This document shows positions 4,432 through 9,146 of a stretch of DNA of 9,146 bases, piece after piece. The position numbers and the translations under genes are program-made. Origin of the DNA: JBFFXF01 sp041569895. Lineage in GTDB: Bacteria; Planctomycetota; UBA8108; JACQVS01. Under the pieces are notes generated by a model. That model was not told the origin of the DNA. It worked only from the letters and a program-made list of their open reading frames with translations, and ran no database searches. Within the stretch, counting starts at the first letter, position 1, and every line of letters begins with the position of its first letter. The stretch covers positions 1-9,146 of the forward strand of contig JBFFXF010000286.1 in assembly GCA_041569895.1 (NCBI GenBank). The letters run 5' to 3'.

Positions 4432-6075
4432 ATGTTCGGGCTCAGGCAGCAGATCAAGCTCAAGCAGGGGAAGAACGCGCTCCGCGACGGGCGGCTGGAT
4501 GAGGCGTACGCGATCGCGACCGACGAGGACGTCCGCGAGTTCCGCGGCGGGCAGGTGCTGCTGGAGAACCTCGTCAACCCCCTCCTCGACCGCGCCGAGC
4601 AGCACCTCGGCGAGGGCCGGCTCCAGGACGCGTTGATCGACGTCGAGCGGGCGATCGTCGCCGGCGGCAACCGCCCGCGCACGGCGCGGCTCAAGCTCGA
4701 GGTGCGCCAGGCCATCGACAGACGCCGTCACGACGAGGAGGAGGCCCGCGGGCTGCTCTCCTCGGTCCGCCGCCACCTCGAGCGCGGCAGCCTGCACGCC
4801 GGCAAGGAGCTCCTCGACCACGCCTCCGGCCAGATGACCGGTGTCGAGCGACTGAGGCGCGCGGCCGTGAACCGCGAGCGCTGCGCGTCGGAGGCGGTCG
4901 AGCGGGCGCTGACCTTTCTCGAGAGCGGCGAGATCGAGGAGGCCCTGGCCGCGGCGCGACGCGCCGTCGAGGCGCACGAGAAGGACCCCCGCCTGCCGGA
5001 GCTCCTCGTGCGCCTGAAGCGTGACGGCATGAAGCGTCTCCAGGAGGCGCTCGCGAGCGGCAACCTCAAGCTCGCCGCGGGCATCACCGACCGCCTGCGC
5101 CCTCTCTTCGGCACCCACCTCGAGCTCAGCACCCTCGACGACGCCATGGCGTTCACGCGCAAGGCGGGCGAGGCCGTCGGGCGCGGCGACTTCGAGGAGG
5201 CGCGCATCGCCCTCGGCCGCGTCGCCAAGCTGCTGCCGGACACCACCTGGGTGGCGGAGAGCCTCGCGCAGCTCGATACCGTCCTCGACGGAGTCCGCAC
5301 GCTGAAGACCGGGCCGCTCGGCCTGCTGGCGACGGCGACGGGAAGGCGCGAGGACGATTCGACGCAGCGCGTCACGCGCCCTGCGCTCGCGGCGACGGCC
5401 GTGGAGCGGCGCGCCGACGTGCCCGGGCGACGTCACGGCGCCCTGCTGCTCTGGATCGACGGCATCGGAACGTACCTCGTCCTGACGTCCGATCGGGTTA
5501 CCATCGGACGCTCGGGATCGTCGGCGCGACCCGACGTGGCGCTCGCCGCGGACATCGCCGGACACCACGCGGAGGTCCTCCGCGTCGAGGAGGACTACTT
5601 CATCGTGCCGGCGGAGGGAACCGTGCGGATCGGCGGGGCGCAGGTCGACCGCAAGCTGCTCGCGTCCGGTGATCGCATCGACCTCGGCAAGAGCTGCCGG
5701 CTGGTCTTCCACCAGCCGACCTCGATGAGCACCACGGCGGTGATCAGCCTGCACAAGGGACACCGGATCGAGAAGGACGTGCGCAAGGTCATCCTCCTCG
5801 ATCGCGACCTCGTCGTCGGGCCGCGGTCGAGCTGCCACATCCAGGCGCCGGTCGGCAAGCAGCCGCTGGTCCTCAGCTACCGGCACGGCCAGCTCCACTG
5901 CCGCGCCAGCGATGCGGTGTCGATCGATGGCAAGCCGGTGAGCGACTGCAGCGAGAGCCGCGCCGCCGGCCCGATGCCGGTGGTCAACGAGGTGCCGGTG
6001 CCGCTCGGCGCGCACGTGCGTGTCGGCGATTTGACCTTCACGGTGACGACGCCTGAAGGAGGGGGGCGCACGTGA
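4432..6075 (+). CDS. Helical-repeat protein with C-terminal FHA domain(s)
   Basis: A 547-residue cytoplasmic protein without signal peptide or membrane segment. Residues 1-295 are helical with TPR-like units of the type 'A...L..G....A', for example around 10-30, 54-76, 155-183, 200-222 and 244-266. A polar linker (about 300-335) leads to an FHA domain (about 345-428): VTIGRSG with Gly359-Arg360 and IAGHHAEV with His379. A second, divergent FHA-like segment follows (about 452-540: LVVGPRSSCHI, ending LTFTVTTPE). FHA domains bind phosphothreonine, so it could be a substrate or adaptor of the kinase encoded next. Its stop overlaps that gene's GTG (GTGA), implying translational coupling. ATG at 4432 has no clear Shine-Dalgarno, so this start is less certain or the leader is short. 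In FHA-1 the usual Ser before RRH aligns with Ala376 and the usual NG with non-Asn residues, so binding may be altered. Confidence 0.88.
   Translation: MFGLRQQIKLKQGKNALRDGRLDEAYAIATDEDVREFRGGQVLLENLVNPLLDRAEQHLGEGRLQDALIDVERAIVAGGNRPRTARLKLEVRQAIDRRRHDEEEARGLLSSVRRHLERGSLHAGKELLDHASGQMTGVERLRRAAVNRERCASEAVERALTFLESGEIEEALAAARRAVEAHEKDPRLPELLVRLKRDGMKRLQEALASGNLKLAAGITDRLRPLFGTHLELSTLDDAMAFTRKAGEAVGRGDFEEARIALGRVAKLLPDTTWVAESLAQLDTVLDGVRTLKTGPLGLLATATGRREDDSTQRVTRPALAATAVERRADVPGRRHGALLLWIDGIGTYLVLTSDRVTIGRSGSSARPDVALAADIAGHHAEVLRVEEDYFIVPAEGTVRIGGAQVDRKLLASGDRIDLGKSCRLVFHQPTSMSTTAVISLHKGHRIEKDVRKVILLDRDLVVGPRSSCHIQAPVGKQPLVLSYRHGQLHCRASDAVSIDGKPVSDCSESRAAGPMPVVNEVPVPLGAHVRVGDLTFTVTTPEGGGRT
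6056..6062 (+). promoter_or_regulatory. Shine-Dalgarno of the kinase gene inside the FHA gene end
   Basis: AAGGAGG lies 9 bases before GTG at 6072, inside the last codons of the FHA gene. This supports the GTG start and translational coupling at the GTGA overlap. The next in-frame Met is residue 60, beyond the glycine loop and Lys43, so it cannot be the start. Confidence 0.85.
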
Positions 6076-9000
6076 GCTTCATCTATCGTCACGGAGATCG
6101 GCCACTGGAAGGCTACACGATCCTGCGCGGCATCGGCCGTGGCGGGTTCGGGGAGGTCTACTTCGCGCTCAGCGACGGCGGGCGCGAGGTGGCGCTCAAG
6201 GTCATCCAGCAGAACGTGGACGTCGAGCTCCGTGGCGTGCGGCACTGCATGAACCTCAAGAGCCCCCACCTGATCTCGATCTTCGACGTCAAGCGGAACG
6301 GCAACGGCGTTCCGTTCGTGATCATGGAGTACGTCGCGGGGACTTCCTTGCGCGACATCCTGCGGGAGCACTCCGGCGGCCTCAGCGGCGATCGCGCGAC
6401 GTACCTGGTGCGCGAGATCGGACGCGGCCTCGATTACCTGCACGAGCGCGGCATCGTCCATCGCGACCTGAAGCCGGAGAACATCTTCTGGGAGGACGGG
6501 TACGTCAAGATCGGCGACTACGGCCTCTCGAAGTACATCAGCGTCTCGCGCCAGAGCGGCCAGACGATCAGCGTCGGCACCGTGCACTACATGGCGCCGG
6601 AGATCGGCTCCGGAAACTACCACCGCGGCATCGATATCTACGCGCTCGGGGTGATCTTCTACGAGCTCCTCACCGGCCAGGTGCCGTACAACGGCGACAG
6701 CATGGCCGAGATCCTCATGAAGCACCTGACGAGCAAGCCCGACCTCGACAAGGTCGACGAGGTGTTTCGCCCCGTGATCGCGAAGGCGCTCGCCAAGAAG
6801 CCCGAGGAGCGCTACGGGCGCGTCGACGAGATGATCGTCGACCTGCTCGTCGATCCGGAGATCGCGCGCCGTGTCGAGAGCGTCGACCCGGCGAGCTTCA
6901 TCACGCCGACGCCCGACCCGACGCCGCTGCTCGAGGTCGTCGAGGAACAGCCGGCGAGCGCGCCGGTGTCCCCGCCACCATCCCCCACGCCGGCGCCCGC
7001 TCCCCCGGCGTCCGCGCTCGAGAGTGCCGACACGATGGCGGTCCCCGGTCCGTCCGCGAAGGCACCGGAGGAGGACGCGGCCCCGGCTCCGCAGCCGGAC
7101 AGCGTGCGCCGGCGCAGCCGCCGTGGCGAGGGGCGACGGGGGTTCTTCGGCGAGGACCTCGAGCAACGCATCGCGCAGGGCGCGGCGACGGCGGCCGGCA
7201 TGGCGCTCGCGCTGAGCTTCTTCACCGAGCGCACGTTCTCCGTCGAGAACATCGCGGGCTGCTTCCTGATCATCCTCGCGGGAGCGGTGTCGATTCTGGT
7301 TCTCGATCACTGGGCGACGCCGCGGTTCCGCATCGACCTCGGCATCGCCAAGCGCGTCATGACGCTCGGCATCGCCGGCCCGTCGCTGGCGATCTCGATG
7401 TGGGTCTTTCCCGTCCTCGGCCGCCGCTACGCGGAGGCGTTGCCGTCGATCTTCGTCAGCCTGATGCTGATCCAGTGGTCGGAACGCACGCGGCAGGACC
7501 GGCAGGAGCCGGCATCGCTCGGCCAGGCCTTCATGGCCGGACTCTGCGGGCTCGTGGTCTCGTGGATCCTGCAGCTGCGCGGCAGGGAGGCGCTCTTCGT
7601 CGGCGGGCTGATGGCGTCGATCTCGCTCGTCGTCAACGCGGCGAGCCCCTACTTCCGCAGCCGGACGGCGCGCCGCAAGGCGGGCAAGGAACCGGCGAAG
7701 GGAGTCGAGGGCGATGCGGAGCCATCGCCGGATCCCTCGCGCGAGAAGACCGGCGAGGAGCCCGCGGTCGCCGGCAAGCCATCGGCGGCGAAGGCGGCGG
7801 GCGCAGCGGGCGCGGCGGGAACATCGGAGCGCCCGGGCGGACGGAAGGGGGCGCGCAGCGCGCTGGTTCGCCCCGCCGATGATCGCTGGCTCGTCGGCGT
7901 CTGCTCGGGGATCGCCAGCCATCTCGGGTGGGAGCCGTTCTGGGTGCGGCTCGTCTTCATCCTGAGCGTGGTGCCCACCGGCGGCGCGACGCTGATCGCG
8001 TACTTCGTGCTCTACGTCACCATGCCGGACGAGTCGGTCGCGGGGCGACCCCTCGAGGCGGCGAGCGCGAGACCCGCAGCGAACCCGCCCGAGAAGAACG
8101 GGACCCGACAGCCGCTGGTTCGCCTGACGGCGGACCGCATGGTCGCCGGAGTGTGCGCCGGGATCGCGGCGCGCTACGACTGGGAGATCGTCTGGGTGCG
8201 GGTCGCCGCGCTGGCGGCGATCCTCCTCACCGCGGGATACGCGCTCATCGCCTACGTCATCCTCTGGATCGTGATGCCCGCCGAGCGCTCCTTCGCGGAG
8301 GTGGCGCGCGACGCCGGGGCCCGTCTGCGCCGGGCCGGCGGCGGGGCTCGCGCCCTGTGGTACACCGTCTTCGCCGTGCTCCACCTCGCCGGGCTCGCCG
8401 GGCTGGTGATCGCCGGCATCGCCTGGGCGCGCTCGAACGGCTTCGACCGGGCGCCGCGCGAGGAGGTCGTCATCCCGCTGGTCCTCGGCGTCCTCGGCGT
8501 CGCGCTGTCGCTCTTCGCGTTCTATCGCGCCCGGCTGCGCGAGAGGATCTCCTTCTGGAACCGGACCGCGGGGCCGCTGCTGCTCGTCATCTCGCTCTCC
8601 GCCTTCACCTCGCTGGTGGCGATCTCCGCGCTCCACTCGATTCGCGAGGACGACGTCGTCGCGGCGTTCGGTGCGGGGATCGTCATCTCCGGGCTGCTCT
8701 CGGCGTTCCTCGCCTCGCGGCTGATCGGCGCGGCTCGCCAGCGCCGGCTCGCCGGCGAGGTCGTCGGCTCGCGACCGGAGACGCTGGCGGGCTGGGCGCA
8801 TCTCGGGGCGCTCCTCGTGGTCGCGGCGCTCGCGCTGGTGATCGCCGGGTCGGCGCTGTCGTCCAACTTCGCGCTCTCGCTCCTCCAGAGCGAGAATGTC
8901 GACATTCCCTGGGAGCTGGTGACGGCGGCCCGCGAGGGCGCTCACCTCGTCGCCGGGTTGCTGCTCTACCTGCCCGGCTTGTTCTGCCTGCTGATGGCCC

Positions 9001-9146
9001 GACGCCGTGGCGGCGCGGCGCACGTCCTCCGCGGCGCCATCGGCTGGTCCTGCCTCGGGCTCCTCGTCGGCCTCATCGCCGTGGTCGTGCCGCAGCATGC
9101 CAGTGACGGTTTCGTCACCGTCGGGTGGCTGCGCCTCGGCACGCCG
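6072..9146 (+). CDS. Ser/Thr protein kinase fused to tandem PspC domains and membrane blocks (3' end off window)
   Basis: Directly translated: 1025 codons without a stop, running off the right edge. Kinase domain about 14-260: glycine loop GIGRGGFGEVY (20-30), Lys43 in VALKV, HRDLKPEN (130-137; catalytic Asp132, Asn137), DYG (149-151, Tyr in place of the usual Phe), activation segment ending in GTVHYMAPE (169-177), Asp188 in DIYALG, and Arg247. The helix-C Glu may be Glu52 but alignment is unsure. A Pro/Ala-rich linker (about 278-345) and a basic patch (RRRSRRGEGRR, 346-356) precede a hydrophobic block with about five or six helices (about 368-525), a second charged/Ala linker (533-596), then PspC-1 (about 597-655, WLVGVCSGIASHLG...LYVTMP) and PspC-2 (about 683-740, MVAGVCAGIAARYD...LWIVMP). 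A further polytopic region (about 760-1020, roughly seven helices) reaches the edge. Predicted membrane receptor-like kinase with cytoplasmic catalytic domain; partners are probably the upstream FHA protein and the coiled-coil protein. Confidence 0.93.
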   Translation, partial: MSFIYRHGDRPLEGYTILRGIGRGGFGEVYFALSDGGREVALKVIQQNVDVELRGVRHCMNLKSPHLISIFDVKRNGNGVPFVIMEYVAGTSLRDILREHSGGLSGDRATYLVREIGRGLDYLHERGIVHRDLKPENIFWEDGYVKIGDYGLSKYISVSRQSGQTISVGTVHYMAPEIGSGNYHRGIDIYALGVIFYELLTGQVPYNGDSMAEILMKHLTSKPDLDKVDEVFRPVIAKALAKKPEERYGRVDEMIVDLLVDPEIARRVESVDPASFITPTPDPTPLLEVVEEQPASAPVSPPPSPTPAPAPPASALESADTMAVPGPSAKAPEEDAAPAPQPDSVRRRSRRGEGRRGFFGEDLEQRIAQGAATAAGMALALSFFTERTFSVENIAGCFLIILAGAVSILVLDHWATPRFRIDLGIAKRVMTLGIAGPSLAISMWVFPVLGRRYAEALPSIFVSLMLIQWSERTRQDRQEPASLGQAFMAGLCGLVVSWILQLRGREALFVGGLMASISLVVNAASPYFRSRTARRKAGKEPAKGVEGDAEPSPDPSREKTGEEPAVAGKPSAAKAAGAAGAAGTSERPGGRKGARSALVRPADDRWLVGVCSGIASHLGWEPFWVRLVFILSVVPTGGATLIAYFVLYVTMPDESVAGRPLEAASARPAANPPEKNGTRQPLVRLTADRMVAGVCAGIAARYDWEIVWVRVAALAAILLTAGYALIAYVILWIVMPAERSFAEVARDAGARLRRAGGGARALWYTVFAVLHLAGLAGLVIAGIAWARSNGFDRAPREEVVIPLVLGVLGVALSLFAFYRARLRERISFWNRTAGPLLLVISLSAFTSLVAISALHSIREDDVVAAFGAGIVISGLLSAFLASRLIGAARQRRLAGEVVGSRPETLAGWAHLGALLVVAALALVIAGSALSSNFALSLLQSENVDIPWELVTAAREGAHLVAGLLLYLPGLFCLLMARRRGGAAHVLRGAIGWSCLGLLVGLIAVVVPQHASDGFVTVGWLRLGTP

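Noticed and set aside
4168..6015. A 615-codon open frame on the - strand opposite the FHA gene
   Set aside because: Low-complexity composition without motifs. The opposite strand encodes an FHA protein with recognisable domain motifs.
5877..9098. A 1073-codon open frame on the - strand opposite the kinase-PspC gene
   Set aside because: It is rich in Arg, Asp, Glu, Gly and His with no recognisable domain, a typical antisense shadow in GC-rich DNA. The + strand frame has full kinase and PspC motifs.

Overview
The window is very GC-rich, with strong G/C preference at third codon positions, and looks like a chromosomal segment of a Planctomycetota-type bacterium. That placement is an inference from gene content: a secreted one-domain sulfatase, a Tat-exported aldo/keto reductase, a membrane-anchored coiled-coil protein with a PspA-like layout, and a Ser/Thr kinase fused to PspC domains beside an FHA protein. 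No tRNA, rRNA, transposase, integrase or CRISPR array was seen.

Left part (1-2957): a hexanucleotide repeat with G-quadruplex potential (1-48) lies just past the stop of a leftward sulfatase gene (49-1569, GTG start, signal peptide, CSAAR formylglycine motif). A divergent intergenic region of about 190 bases holds a candidate promoter for each direction and an 18-bp near-perfect palindrome between them. Rightward, a 68-residue two-helix membrane protein (1760-1966) and a Tat-signal aldo/keto reductase (1983-2957) are 16 bases apart and probably form an operon.

Middle (2958-3265): a non-coding stretch with three helically phased A-tracts and a 7-bp hairpin, leading to the coiled-coil membrane protein gene (3266-4126), which has a strong Shine-Dalgarno sequence. 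A second non-coding stretch (4127-4431) contains 7-, 11- and 10-bp perfect hairpins and ends in an AT-rich candidate promoter.

Right part (4432-9146): a helical-repeat/FHA protein (4432-6075) overlaps by its stop codon (GTGA) a large protein that starts at 6072 and stays open to the right edge (1025 codons, no stop). I translated this second protein directly. It carries a complete-looking Ser/Thr kinase domain, a Pro/Ala-rich linker, a multi-helix membrane block, two PspC domains and a further polytopic membrane block. A plausible but unproven reading is that the coiled-coil protein, the FHA adaptor and the kinase-PspC receptor form an envelope-stress or membrane-integrity signalling module, in which PspC-type membrane sensing is coupled to Ser/Thr phosphorylation instead of the sigma-54/PspF switch of proteobacteria.
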